A stretch of 64,000 nt of DNA from contig CAWHEG010000031.1 of assembly GCA_963828405.1 (NCBI GenBank), positions 3,162,001 to 3,226,000 of the forward strand. The letters run 5' to 3'. The notes below the pieces were generated by a model that saw nothing but the letters and a program-made list of their open reading frames with translations, had not been told where the DNA came from and did no database searches. The stretch is from JANMJD01 sp963828405 (GTDB taxonomy: Bacteria; Actinomycetota; Acidimicrobiia; Acidimicrobiales; Ilumatobacteraceae). This document shows positions 1 through 8,747 of the stretch, piece by piece. A program made the position numbers and the translations under genes. The stretch's first letter is position 1, and every line of letters begins with the position of its first letter.

Positions 1-63
1 GCTGATGGTCAGGCCGATGTGCCCGACGCCGACCGCGCCGCAGTAGTCGGAACGCATGCTCAT
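1..63 (-). CDS. aspS: Aspartyl-tRNA synthetase, N-terminal fragment
   Basis: Only about 21 N-terminal codons lie in the window; the gene runs off the left edge. The peptide reads MSMRSDYCGAVGVGHIGLTI, which matches the usual AspRS start (Met-Arg-Ser-x-Tyr-Cys-Gly, then a His-Ile-Gly pair) that opens the anticodon-binding OB fold. The enzyme charges tRNA-Asp (or Asp/Asn) in the cytoplasm. ATG codons at 63 and 57 are both possible; the one at 57 gives the more canonical N-terminus. It starts a few bases after the hisS stop, so it should be co-transcribed with hisS, an adjacency common in bacteria. Confidence 0.75.
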   Translation of the reverse strand, partial: MSMRSDYCGAVGVGHIGLTIS

Positions 64-67
64 GTCG

Positions 68-1321
68 TCACAGGTGCTTTCTGATGGAGTCGATCAGATC
101 GTCGATCGGCACGGTGGTCTGGTCCCGGGTGTCGGCGCGCAGCGGACGGATGACCGCCGTGCCTGTTTCGAGTTCGTCGCTGCCGACGATGACGGCGACA
201 GCGGCGCCCGAACGGTCGGCCGCCTTCATCTGGCTTTTCATCGAGCGGTTCTCGTACGCCCGGTCGGCGCGCAGCCCGGCCGCCCGCAGGCGGTCGGTGA
301 TCGTCAGCGCGCTCAGCCCTCCGATGGTGTCGATCACGAAGACGTCGACGTCATCGGGCGGGGCAGGGAAGCAACCCTCGTCGTCGCAGGCGATGAGGAT
401 GCGGTCGAGCCCGAGGGCGAAACCGACGCCGGGGGTCGGCCGGCCACCGAGCGCTTCCACCAATCCGTCGTAGCGGCCGCCTCCACCCAGGGCGTTCTGC
501 GCCGATTCGAGCGTGCCCCCCTGGAACTCGAAGGTCGTGCGCCGGTAGTAGTCGAGGCCGCGCACGAGCGTCATGTCGACGACGTACGGGATGTCGAGGG
601 CGTCGAGGCCGGAGAGCACGGCGTCGTGGTGGGCGGCTGCGCCGTCGCTGTAGAAGTCGGTCAGCCGCGGTGCTGCAGCGATCGCCGGAGCGTCGCCGGA
701 CCGCTTCGAGTCGAGCACCCGCAGCGGGTTCCTCGCCAGGGTGACCAGGCTCTCCGGGGTGAGCTCGTCGCGGCGAGCGTCGAAGTAGGCCGCGAGGGCC
801 TCGACGTAGCGGGCCCGGTCGTCGGGCTCCCCGAGCGAGTTGATCAGCAGCGTCACCTGGCGCAGCCCGAGCGCTTCGAGGAACCGCCAGGCGAGGGCGA
901 TGATCTCGACGTCGAGGTACGGATCGTCGGCCCCGAGCACCTCGATCCCCACCTGGTCGAACTGGCGGTACCTGCCCCGCTGCGGCTTCTCGTAGCGGAA
1001 CTGGGAGCCGGTGTACCAGACCTTCCAGGGCACGGGCGGCTGGTGCTGGACGAACGACCGGCAGATCGACGCGGTCAGCTCGGGGCGCAGGGCCACATGA
1101 CGCCCGCCCTTGTCGACGAAGTCGTACATCTCCTTGCTGACCACGTCGGTGGCCTCGCCGACCCGGTGGAAGACGCCGATGTCCTCGAGCAGCGGCGAGA
1201 TCACCTGGCCGTAGCCGGCCGCCTCGACCACCCCGGCGAACACGTCGACGAACCTGCGCCACCTGGCGGACTCGGGTGCCAGGATGTCGCGCATTCCGGG
1301 GCTGGTCTGGAACTCGGGCAC
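68..1321 (-). CDS. hisS: Histidyl-tRNA synthetase
   Basis: This class II synthetase activates histidine and charges tRNA-His in the cytoplasm. The 417-residue length is normal for the bacterial enzyme. Visible landmarks are the N-terminal segment with GMRDILAPES (the family usually has G-x-x-D), motif 2 around residues 105-125 (WYTGSQFRYEKPQRGRYRQF), and the histidine-specific segment LVRGLDYYRRTTFE at about 253-266. The C-terminal 95 residues form the anticodon-binding fold. It lies 57 bases after the rel stop and just before aspS, all on the minus strand, as the last visible part of the sec-apt-rel-hisS-aspS run. Confidence 0.96.
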   Translation of the reverse strand: MPEFQTSPGMRDILAPESARWRRFVDVFAGVVEAAGYGQVISPLLEDIGVFHRVGEATDVVSKEMYDFVDKGGRHVALRPELTASICRSFVQHQPPVPWKVWYTGSQFRYEKPQRGRYRQFDQVGIEVLGADDPYLDVEIIALAWRFLEALGLRQVTLLINSLGEPDDRARYVEALAAYFDARRDELTPESLVTLARNPLRVLDSKRSGDAPAIAAAPRLTDFYSDGAAAHHDAVLSGLDALDIPYVVDMTLVRGLDYYRRTTFEFQGGTLESAQNALGGGGRYDGLVEALGGRPTPGVGFALGLDRILIACDDEGCFPAPPDDVDVFVIDTIGGLSALTITDRLRAAGLRADRAYENRSMKSQMKAADRSGAAVAVIVGSDELETGTAVIRPLRADTRDQTTVPIDDLIDSIRKHL

Positions 1322-1378
1322 GTCGGGTGAGGCTATCGGCGCGAGCCGGGCCTCGGCGGCCGATTTGGCGGGTCGCGA

Positions 1379-3577
1379 TCAGCCCGGCGACGTCGACTGC
1401 ACGACCTCGTACACCCCGTCGACGCTCCGCAGCGTGCGCAGCACGACCTCGAGGTGGTCGGGGGCGGCGATCTCGACGTCGAAGTCCATCCGGGCCACGG
1501 CGTGGGCGGTGCGCGTCGAGGAGGCGACGATGTTCACGTACCCGCCCGAGAGGGCGATCGTCACGTCGCGGAGCAGGCCGGGCCGGTCGAGCGAGACCAC
1601 CGCGACGTGGACGAGGGACGTCTCCACCGGGCCCGTGCCCTGGTCCCACTCGACATCGACGGCGCGGGACAGCCGCTCGGCGTCGGCGGCGACGGCGTTG
1701 GCGCAGTCTGCACGGTGGACGGTGGCCTCACCGGCCCCCCGCAGGAAGCCCTCGATGTCGTCGCCGTAACGCGGCCGGCAGCAGCGCGCCAGGCGGACGA
1801 ACATGCCGTCCGCGCCGTTGACCCGTACGAAGCGGCTGTCGCGGTCGAGCAGCGCATCGTCGTCCGGCCCGCCTGTCGCACCCAACGACCGGGCCACCCG
1901 CTCGGCGATCGGGTCGGCGGCGATGTGCTGCTCGCCGATCGCCCGCAACAGGGCGTCGACGTCGGCGAGATTCGCCTCGTTGACCTCGACGGCGAGCTGA
2001 TCGGCGGCGAAGGCCTCGTCGGCGGCCACGCCGGCGGCGGCGAACGCATCGGCGAGGAGCTCACGTCCCGTCTCGATCGAGTCGTCCCGGCGTTCGCGCG
2101 AGAAGAACTGGCGGATCTTGTTGCGCGCCTTGGGCGTGGCCACGAACTCGAGCCACTCGGCACGGGGGCCCGACGACATCACCTTGCCCGACGACATCAC
2201 CTTGGAGGTGATGATCTCGCAGGTGTCGCCGGAGCTGAGCTGGTGGCTGAGCGAGACCAGGCGGCCGTTGACGCGTGCGCCGACGCAGGTGTGGCCGACC
2301 TGGGAGTGCACCGAGTAGGCGAAGTCGACCGGTGTCGCTCCTACCGGCAGGCTGAACACGTCGCCCTTCGGAGTGAGCACGAACAGCTCGTCCTGGGCCA
2401 GGTCGCGGGTCAGGCTCTCCATGAACTGCGTCGGGTCGTTGAGCTCGGCCTGCCAGTCGATGATCCGATTGAGCCAGTCGAAGCCAGAGCCCTCCTGGTC
2501 CTTGTACGACCAGTGCGAGGCGACCCCCCACTCGGCCCGCCGGTGCATCTCGGGTGTGCGGATCTGGAACTCGACCACCTTGCCGTCGGGCCCGAGGACC
2601 GTGGTGTGCAGCGACTGGTAGAAGTTGAACTTGGGCATGGCGATGTAGTCCTTGAAGCGGCCGGGGATCGGCCGCCAGGCGTGATGGATGCTGCCGATGG
2701 CGGCGTAGCAGTCCTTGTCGGTGGCCACGACCACCCGGACGGCGACGACATCGAAGATCTCGTCGAAGTCCCGGGCCTTCTGGGTCATCTTCTCGTAGAT
2801 GCTCCACAGGTGCTTGCCCCGACCGGTGACATCGGCGTCGAGCTTCAGATCGGCCAGCCGGGTGCGCACCTCGGCCACCACCTTGGCCAGGTAGACCTCC
2901 GAGCCGGGTGAACGGGTGGCCACGAGGTGATCGAGTTCGGCGAACTGCTTGGGGTACAGCGAGGCGAACGACAGGTCCTCGAGCTGCTGACGCAGTTGCT
3001 GCATGCCGAGCCGGTGGGCGAGCGGGGCGTAGATCCCGAGGGTCTCCTGGGCGACGCGCCGTTGCTTGTCGAGCGAGGTGCCCCCGAGCGTGCGCATGTT
3101 GTGGAGCCGGTCGGCGAGCTTGATGACCAGCACGCGCAGGTCCTTGGCGACGGCGACGAGCATCTTGCGCATCGTCGCCGCTTGCTGGGCCTCCTTCGAG
3201 TCGAAGTGGAGCCGGTCGATCTTCGTGACGCCGTCGACGATCGTCGCCACCTCGTCGCCGAACACGGTCCGCACCTCGTTGATCGTCAGGTCGGAATCCT
3301 CCACGGCGTCGTGGAGCAGCGCGGCGGCGATCGTCGTCTCGTCGAGGCCGATCTCGGCGACGATCTTGGCGACGGCCAGCGGGTGGTTGATGTAGGCCTC
3401 ACCGCTCGTGCGCATCTGGTCGCGGTGGGCCGCCTCGGCCATCTCGTAGGCCCGCACGAGGACGCTCGTCGACGACCGCGGGTGGCGCGAGCGGTAGGCG
3501 GCGATGATCGGGGCGAGCTCCTCGGCCGGCGCCGCGGCGTGGCGTCGCCAGGGAAGGACCCGGTCGACCGTACCCAT
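1379..3577 (-). CDS. rel: Bifunctional (p)ppGpp synthetase/hydrolase Rel
   Basis: Long-form RelA/SpoT enzyme of 732 residues that makes and degrades the alarmone (p)ppGpp during the stringent response. Order: a hydrolase HD domain with LLHDAVED near residues 88-94 and RLHNMR further on, the synthetase domain (DFYQSLHTTV-like NFYQSLHTTVLGPDGK), a TGS domain (DVFSLPVGATPVDFAYSVHS), and a C-terminal ACT domain (VSLDRPGLLRDVTIAL). An intact HD motif indicates active hydrolase, so this is a bifunctional Rel rather than a synthetase-only RelA. An 18-bp tandem duplication doubles VMSSGK just after the TGS domain. The apt gene ends 5 bases upstream, so the two are coupled. Confidence 0.96.
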   Translation of the reverse strand: MGTVDRVLPWRRHAAAPAEELAPIIAAYRSRHPRSSTSVLVRAYEMAEAAHRDQMRTSGEAYINHPLAVAKIVAEIGLDETTIAAALLHDAVEDSDLTINEVRTVFGDEVATIVDGVTKIDRLHFDSKEAQQAATMRKMLVAVAKDLRVLVIKLADRLHNMRTLGGTSLDKQRRVAQETLGIYAPLAHRLGMQQLRQQLEDLSFASLYPKQFAELDHLVATRSPGSEVYLAKVVAEVRTRLADLKLDADVTGRGKHLWSIYEKMTQKARDFDEIFDVVAVRVVVATDKDCYAAIGSIHHAWRPIPGRFKDYIAMPKFNFYQSLHTTVLGPDGKVVEFQIRTPEMHRRAEWGVASHWSYKDQEGSGFDWLNRIIDWQAELNDPTQFMESLTRDLAQDELFVLTPKGDVFSLPVGATPVDFAYSVHSQVGHTCVGARVNGRLVSLSHQLSSGDTCEIITSKVMSSGKVMSSGPRAEWLEFVATPKARNKIRQFFSRERRDDSIETGRELLADAFAAAGVAADEAFAADQLAVEVNEANLADVDALLRAIGEQHIAADPIAERVARSLGATGGPDDDALLDRDSRFVRVNGADGMFVRLARCCRPRYGDDIEGFLRGAGEATVHRADCANAVAADAERLSRAVDVEWDQGTGPVETSLVHVAVVSLDRPGLLRDVTIALSGGYVNIVASSTRTAHAVARMDFDVEIAAPDHLEVVLRTLRSVDGVYEVVQSTSPG
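2169..2204. repeat. Two tandem 18-bp copies inside rel
   Basis: The unit cccgacgacatcaccttg occurs twice head to tail. Read on the minus strand it duplicates six residues (VMSSGK) in the loop between the TGS domain and the following helical region, keeping the frame. Confidence 0.9.
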
Positions 3578-3581
3578 CGAC

Positions 3582-4118
3582 TCAGTCGCCGTGGTATGGG
3601 ATCAGACTTCTGACGCCGTGCTCACCCAGCCGCTGGCGGCCGTTGAGCGCGCCGAGCTCGATGAGGAAGCAGAACCCGGCGACGATGGCGCCGAGTCCCT
3701 CGACGAGGCGACCCGTGGCTGCCGCGGTGCCGCCCGTGGCCAGCACGTCGTCGACGATCAGCACCCGCTCACCCGGGTGGAGGGCGTCGCGGTGGATCTC
3801 GAGCTTGTCGGTGCCGTACTCGAGGGAGTATTCCTCGCGGGCGACGGCCCAGGGCAGCTTGCCCGCCTTGCGGACCGGCACGAATCCCGCTCCGAGGCGG
3901 TAGGCGACCGGGGCGGCGATGATGAAGCCGCGCGCCTCGATGCCCAGCACGCAATCGACCGGGACATCGACGAAGAGCTCGACGAGCGCGTTGATCGTGC
4001 TGCCGAAGGCCTCGGGATGCCCGATCAGCGGGGTGATGTCGCGAAACGTCACCCCGGCCTGGGGGTAGTCCGGGATGTCACGGATCAGGTCCCGCAGCGG
4101 TTGGGCGTCGAACGGCAT
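3582..4118 (-). CDS. apt: Adenine phosphoribosyltransferase
   Basis: Purine salvage enzyme joining adenine and PRPP to give AMP in the cytoplasm. The 178 residues are the usual length. It has the N-terminal segment IRDIPDYPQAGVTFRDITPL and the PRPP-binding motif VLIVDDVLATGGTAAA at roughly residues 121-136, with the acidic pair DD and the Thr-Gly-Gly loop in place. The order secD-secF-apt-rel is a recognised actinobacterial arrangement. The ATG at 4118 is the only start that gives the full family N-terminus. It lies 33 bases after the secF stop. Confidence 0.95.
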   Translation of the reverse strand: MPFDAQPLRDLIRDIPDYPQAGVTFRDITPLIGHPEAFGSTINALVELFVDVPVDCVLGIEARGFIIAAPVAYRLGAGFVPVRKAGKLPWAVAREEYSLEYGTDKLEIHRDALHPGERVLIVDDVLATGGTAAATGRLVEGLGAIVAGFCFLIELGALNGRQRLGEHGVRSLIPYHGD

Positions 4119-4151
4119 CGATCGCCAGCCTAGCGGCAGGCTCGTGGCGCC

Positions 4152-5261
4152 CTAGCGGCGGCGCTTCTTGCGCGGCCTGGGCGGATGGCTGAGGACCGCC
4201 GCCGGGTCCTTGGCCACCGCCGTCCGGACGGTGCCGGCGGTCGCCCCGGCGGTGGGGCGCACCCGGGCGACGGCCATCTCGGCGGGGGCCGAATGGCGGT
4301 TCTTCAGGTTGCGGTACTTCGGCTCGCGTTCCTTCAGCCAGGCGAGCACCGGTGTGGCGATGAAGATCGAGGAGTAGGAGCCGGTGATCAGGCCGACGAG
4401 CAGGGCCAGGGCGAAGTCCTCCAGGGCGACGGCGCCCAGGATCGTGCCGCCGACGACGAGGATCGAGAGCACCGGGAGCACGGCGGCGAGGCTCGTGTTG
4501 AGCGAGCGCATCAGCACCTGGTTCATCGACAGGTTGACGATGTCGCTGTACTGGGCCCGCCCGGCGAAGCGCACCGTGTTCTCCTGCACCTTGTCGAACA
4601 CGACGATGGTGTCGTACAACGAGAACCCGAGGATGGTGAGGAAGGCGATGACGGTGGCCGGCGTCACCTCGAACCCGAACAGCGAGTAGATGCCGACGCT
4701 GATGAACACGTCGTGGGCCACGGCGACGATGGCGGCGATCGCCATCTTCCACTCGAAGCGCCACGAGATGTACAACGACAGCACCAGGAAGAACACGACG
4801 AGGGCCAACAGCGCCTTGCGGGTGATCTCCTGGCCCCACGTGGGGCTGACCACGTTGTCGGAGACCTCCGAGCCCGACGCGGTGGCGAAGGCCTCCTTGA
4901 TCCTGATCTGCACGTCGGTGGGCTGGTCGCCGACCTGGACCCGCAGACGGTCGCCACCGGACCCGCTGAGGGTCTGGATCTTGGCCGCGCGGACGTCGAT
5001 CCCGTTGTCGGCGAGGACCTGCGCAGCCTGATCGGTGGTCACCGGCCCGGCGGTGAACTCCCAGGCGACGCCGCCCTCGAAGTCGATGCCGAGGTTGAGC
5101 TGGCGGAAGGCGAGCGAGAAGATGCTCAGGACGATGACGGCCGCCGAGAGGGCGAAGCCGACCCTGCGCCGGCCGACGAAGTCGAACGAGGTCTCGCCGT
5201 GGTACAGCCGGTGCCAGATGCTCGTCTTGGGCGTTGGGTCGTGCTGATCGATGACGGTCAC
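4152..5261 (-). CDS. secF: Protein translocase subunit SecF
   Basis: Integral membrane partner of SecD that uses the proton motive force to assist late steps of Sec export. It has 369 residues: a cytoplasmic N-terminus, TM1 (about residues 33-52), a periplasmic domain opening with LGIDFEGG, and five further helices with the family segment GFSLYDTIVVFDKVQEN near 232-248. The C-terminus is a basic Pro/Arg tail (PPRPRKKRRR). The start is GTG at 5261, overlapping the secD stop (GTGA), which implies translational coupling with secD. Confidence 0.95.
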   Translation of the reverse strand: MTVIDQHDPTPKTSIWHRLYHGETSFDFVGRRRVGFALSAAVIVLSIFSLAFRQLNLGIDFEGGVAWEFTAGPVTTDQAAQVLADNGIDVRAAKIQTLSGSGGDRLRVQVGDQPTDVQIRIKEAFATASGSEVSDNVVSPTWGQEITRKALLALVVFFLVLSLYISWRFEWKMAIAAIVAVAHDVFISVGIYSLFGFEVTPATVIAFLTILGFSLYDTIVVFDKVQENTVRFAGRAQYSDIVNLSMNQVLMRSLNTSLAAVLPVLSILVVGGTILGAVALEDFALALLVGLITGSYSSIFIATPVLAWLKEREPKYRNLKNRHSAPAEMAVARVRPTAGATAGTVRTAVAKDPAAVLSHPPRPRKKRRR

Positions 5262-7150
5262 GCGGCACCTCCGACGACATCGCCGGTGCCCACTCCGAGC
5301 AGCCGGTTGTTACGGTAACGCCTGGATCGGGCGAGCAGCAGCACGGCCGGGCGGGTGAACAGGTACGACACCACGAGGTCGCACAGCGTCGAAAGGCCGA
5401 GGAAGAAGGCGAAGCCCTTGACCGATCCGACGGTGAGCATGAACAGCGTTCCGGCGCCGATGAGCGAGACGATGTCGGCGGCCAGGATCGTGCGCCACGC
5501 CGACTTGAAACCGCGCTGGGCGGACGAGCGGAACGTCTTGCCTCCCTTGACATCGTCCTTCAGGCGTTCGAAGAACACGACGTAGGAGTCGACGGTGACG
5601 CCGACCGAGACGATGATCCCGGTCACCCCGGCGAGGGTCATCGCCAGGCCGCTGGTGCGCGAGAGCAGCGAGATGAGGCTGTACAGCAGCGCGCCCGAGA
5701 CGAACAGGCCGAGCACGACGACCAGGGCCAGTGAGCGGTAGTAGAAGAGCATGAAGAGCAGCACGAGGCCGATGCCGATCAGACCGGCGATGACCGCCGC
5801 CCGCAACGAGTCCTTGCCGAGGGTCGCCGACACGGTCTGGGCGGCCTGCGCCTTCATCTCGACCGGCGTCGCCCCGTACTTCAGCACTCGCTCGAGCTGC
5901 GAGGCCTCCTCGCGGGAGAAGTTGCCGGTGATCTGGATGTTCGGCGAGCTGAAGAACCCCCCGCTCTCCTGGGAGGGCGAGGGCGCCGAGATGACTCGAT
6001 GGTCGAGGACGAAGGCCATCCCTCCCGAGCACTCGGTCGAATCGCCACCGCTGTACAGCGCTGCGTAGCACTTGGCCGCCATCGTGTTCCAGGCGTCGAG
6101 GCCGTCGGCCCCTCGTTTCAGCACGAGCTCGACGGAGTACTGGCCGTTGTCGATCCGGGCCGTCGCCGAGTCGATGGCGAACTCGCCCCGGGCGAACGCC
6201 GGGCCGAGCTGGTAGACGGCGGTGCCGTCCCGGTTGGGCAGGATCACCGGCGACTCGGGCAGGTCCTGATCGACGGGTGTGATCAGCGTGGCGAGGTCGA
6301 ATGGGGGTGATGTGGTGGTCGGGGCGTTCGGGTCGACCGTGGTCGTCGAAGCGTTCGGGTCGGCCGTGGTGGTCGAAGCGTTCGGATCGAGCGTCGTGGT
6401 CGGGGCGTTCGGGTCGGCCGTCGTGGCCGAGGCCTCGGTGCCGACGGTGGTGTCGGCGCTCGTGGCCGTCGGCGTCGTCGTGGTCGTTGCCGAGGCGACC
6501 GTGGCCGCCGATTGGACCACCGTGGAGGTCGTTGCCGACTGGTGGGGCAGGCGGGCGGGACCGGCCGCCGAGGTCGCCGTGTCCGCTCCAGCCGTGGTGC
6601 CGACGGTCGTGGCCGCGGTGGAATCGGCGGTCGCGCCGGCTGTCGTGTCGCCGGGGGCCGTCGAGGCGGAGGCGATGGTCGAGTCGCTCGGACCGGCCGT
6701 GGCTCCGGCCACGGTGACCGTGGTGTCGGAGCCGACCTGGCCGACGCTGATCGTCTCACCGGTGCCGATCTTGGAGAAGTCGATCGGCGGGTCGGCCGGC
6801 AGCGGTGAGCCGGTGACCGGTCGGAAGACCACCTTGCCCGTGGTGCCGATCAGCTCGAGGGCCTTCTCCTTGTCCTTCACACCCGGCAGGTTGACCACGA
6901 TGGTGTCGCCCTGGCGGAGGATCTCGGGCTCGGCGACGCCGAGGCTGTCGATCCGGTCGCGGTAGATGTTCGGGATCTCGTCGAGGGCCTCGGCCGTGTA
7001 GCTGCCCACGGGCCGCAACGTCACCGACGCCCCACCCTGGAGGTCGAGACCGAGTTGCGGGGTGTTGCCGGCCACGACGGTCGCCAGCAGCGAACCGAGT
7101 GCCACGACGAGAATCGAGATCAGGGAGACCAGGAGCGGGCGGCGCTGCAT
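5258..7150 (-). CDS. secD: Protein translocase subunit SecD with a long Thr/Ala-rich linker
   Basis: SecD, 630 residues, forms a complex with SecF and YajC. TM1 is at about 5-27, followed by the hallmark LGLDLQGGASV (34-44) and the first part of the periplasmic P1 domain. Residues about 141-283 are a low-complexity linker of Thr, Ala, Ser and Asp with imperfect DPNASTTT repeats. The P1 domain then resumes (PVILPNRDGTAVYQLGPAF) and five TM helices follow, including the conserved VTVDSYVVFFERLKDD. The linker makes the protein longer than many SecD proteins. yajC ends 3 bases upstream and secF overlaps by 4 bases. Confidence 0.95.
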   Translation of the reverse strand: MQRRPLLVSLISILVVALGSLLATVVAGNTPQLGLDLQGGASVTLRPVGSYTAEALDEIPNIYRDRIDSLGVAEPEILRQGDTIVVNLPGVKDKEKALELIGTTGKVVFRPVTGSPLPADPPIDFSKIGTGETISVGQVGSDTTVTVAGATAGPSDSTIASASTAPGDTTAGATADSTAATTVGTTAGADTATSAAGPARLPHQSATTSTVVQSAATVASATTTTTPTATSADTTVGTEASATTADPNAPTTTLDPNASTTTADPNASTTTVDPNAPTTTSPPFDLATLITPVDQDLPESPVILPNRDGTAVYQLGPAFARGEFAIDSATARIDNGQYSVELVLKRGADGLDAWNTMAAKCYAALYSGGDSTECSGGMAFVLDHRVISAPSPSQESGGFFSSPNIQITGNFSREEASQLERVLKYGATPVEMKAQAAQTVSATLGKDSLRAAVIAGLIGIGLVLLFMLFYYRSLALVVVLGLFVSGALLYSLISLLSRTSGLAMTLAGVTGIIVSVGVTVDSYVVFFERLKDDVKGGKTFRSSAQRGFKSAWRTILAADIVSLIGAGTLFMLTVGSVKGFAFFLGLSTLCDLVVSYLFTRPAVLLLARSRRYRNNRLLGVGTGDVVGGAA

Positions 7151-7153
7151 TGC

Positions 7154-7555
7154 TTAGTTCTTGTCGCTTTCGGGTGAGGTCTGGCCCTCGGAGGCGGTCC
7201 CGGTGACCGGCTCGCCACCCGCCGGCTCGACGGTCGGGTCGATACGGCGGGCGATCGACGAACGATGCACCCTGATCTCCACGTTGTCGGCGACGTCGAG
7301 CCAGAGTGTGTCGCCGTCGATGGCGTTGATGAAACCATAGATGCCGCCGGTGGTGATCACCTCGTCACCGTCGGTCAGTTGGCGGAGCAGGGTCTGGGCC
7401 TCACGCATCCGCCGCTTCTGGGGTCGGATCATGACGAAGTACATCGCCACGCCGATCAGCAGGATCGGCAGGAGGCCGACGAGCGACGATCCGGCGGACT
7501 TGGAGGATGACTTGGCGACTGTGTCGGCAGTGGTCTGTAGGAGTGAAGTGAGCAT
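7154..7555 (-). CDS. yajC: Preprotein translocase subunit YajC
   Basis: Small accessory protein of the SecDF-YajC complex, 133 residues. One TM helix (about 24-44, GLLPILLIGVAMYFVMIRPQ) is followed directly by the family signature RPQKRRMREAQTLLRQLTDGDEV and an Ile/Gly-rich beta segment (ITTGGIYGFINAIDGD). The C-terminal 30 residues are acidic and probably disordered. It is the first gene of the yajC-secD-secF group and lies 45 bases after the tgt stop. Confidence 0.94.
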   Translation of the reverse strand: MLTSLLQTTADTVAKSSSKSAGSSLVGLLPILLIGVAMYFVMIRPQKRRMREAQTLLRQLTDGDEVITTGGIYGFINAIDGDTLWLDVADNVEIRVHRSSIARRIDPTVEPAGGEPVTGTASEGQTSPESDKN

Positions 7556-7600
7556 CGAGCACCAGTATGGGGGGAAGGGCGAGCCGAGGTTAGCGACTGA

Positions 7601-8717
7601 TCAAGGAAAAGCTGGTGAGCCCCACACGGCGAGCACCCGTTGGCGCAGGCGGTCGAAGCTCCCGTCGATGATCGAGACCCGCATCCTCGCCATCAGATCG
7701 AAGGTCCAGCCGAGGTTGTGCAGGCTCACGAGCCGCGACGCCGTCGGCTCGCCGACCTGGAACAGGTGACGGATGTAGCCCCGTGAGTGGCGGGCACACA
7801 CCTCGCACGGGCAGGACGCGTCGATCGGCTCGTCGGCATGGATGTGGGCGGCGTTCCTCAGGTGCAGTTTGCCGTTGCCGGTCAGCGCCGTCCCGTGGCG
7901 ACCGATACGGGTCTGCATCACGCAGTCGAACTGGTCGACGCCGAGGGCGACGGCCTCGACGAGCGAGGCAGGGTCGCCGACGCCCATCAGGTAGCGGGGC
8001 CGGTTGGCCGGGAGCCCGCCGATGGCGGCCGCCAGCGCCGGGAGCATCTGCTCGCGGGTCTCACCGACCGACAGCCCGCCGATCCCGTACCCGTCGAAGT
8101 CGAGCGAGGCGGTGTGGCGGGCGCTCTGCGCCCGGAGATCGGCGTCGATGCCGCCCTGGACGATGCCGAACAACGACTGGTCGTCGCGCCGGTGGTGGGC
8201 GCGGGCCCGTTCCGCCCAAGCCGACGTGCGCTCGACGGCCTGGCGGACCACGGCGGGTGCCGAGGGCAGTGGCGGACAGACGTCGAGCACCATCTGGATG
8301 TCGGCGCCGAGCAGCTGCTGGGTGTCGACGGCGGTCTCGGGCGTGAAGCGGTGCAGGGAGCCGTCGTAGGTGCTGCGGAAGGTGACCCCGTCGTCGTCGA
8401 CCTTCGGTTCGAGCGAGAAGACCTGGAAGCCGCCCGAGTCGGTGAGGGTCAGACCGTCCCAGCCGGCGAAGCGGCCCAGCCCGCCGAGAGCGGCGATGGT
8501 CGCGGCGCCCGGGCGGAGCATCAGGTGGTAGGTGTTGCCGAGCACGATGCGGGCGCCGAGGCGTTCGTAGTCGGCCGCGCTCGAGGTACTTGACCGCCCC
8601 GCGCGTGCCCACCGGCATGAAGCACGGGGTGTCGTAGGACCCCCGCGCCGTGGTGGCCACTCCGGCGCGGGCGGCGCCATGGCTGGCAACGGTCTCGAAG
8701 TCGACGGGAAAGGTCAT
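7601..8717 (-). CDS. tgt: tRNA-guanine transglycosylase (frameshifted)
   Basis: Exchanges guanine 34 for a queuosine precursor in GUN anticodon tRNAs. The N-terminal 45 residues (from ATG 8717, with CFMPVGTRGAVKYLE) are in one frame. The rest is in another, starting with AADYERLGARIVLGNTYHL. Removing one base of the GCGC run at about 8577-8580 restores KYLEAADYERLG, the expected continuous sequence. Other features are intact: LTDSGGFQVFSL with the catalytic Asp, the GGLSVGE loop, and the zinc ligands CPCEVCARHSRGY. About 371 residues after repair is normal. This is probably a sequencing insertion, otherwise a recent pseudogene. queA, the next pathway enzyme, lies 30 bases upstream. Confidence 0.88.
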
Positions 8718-8747
8718 CGGACGGGCACTCGGGTCGGCGCTCTGGAT

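Noticed and set aside
56..1330. Plus-strand open frame opposite hisS
   Set aside because: Third-position GC bias creates long antisense frames in this genome. HisS motifs on the minus strand are complete.
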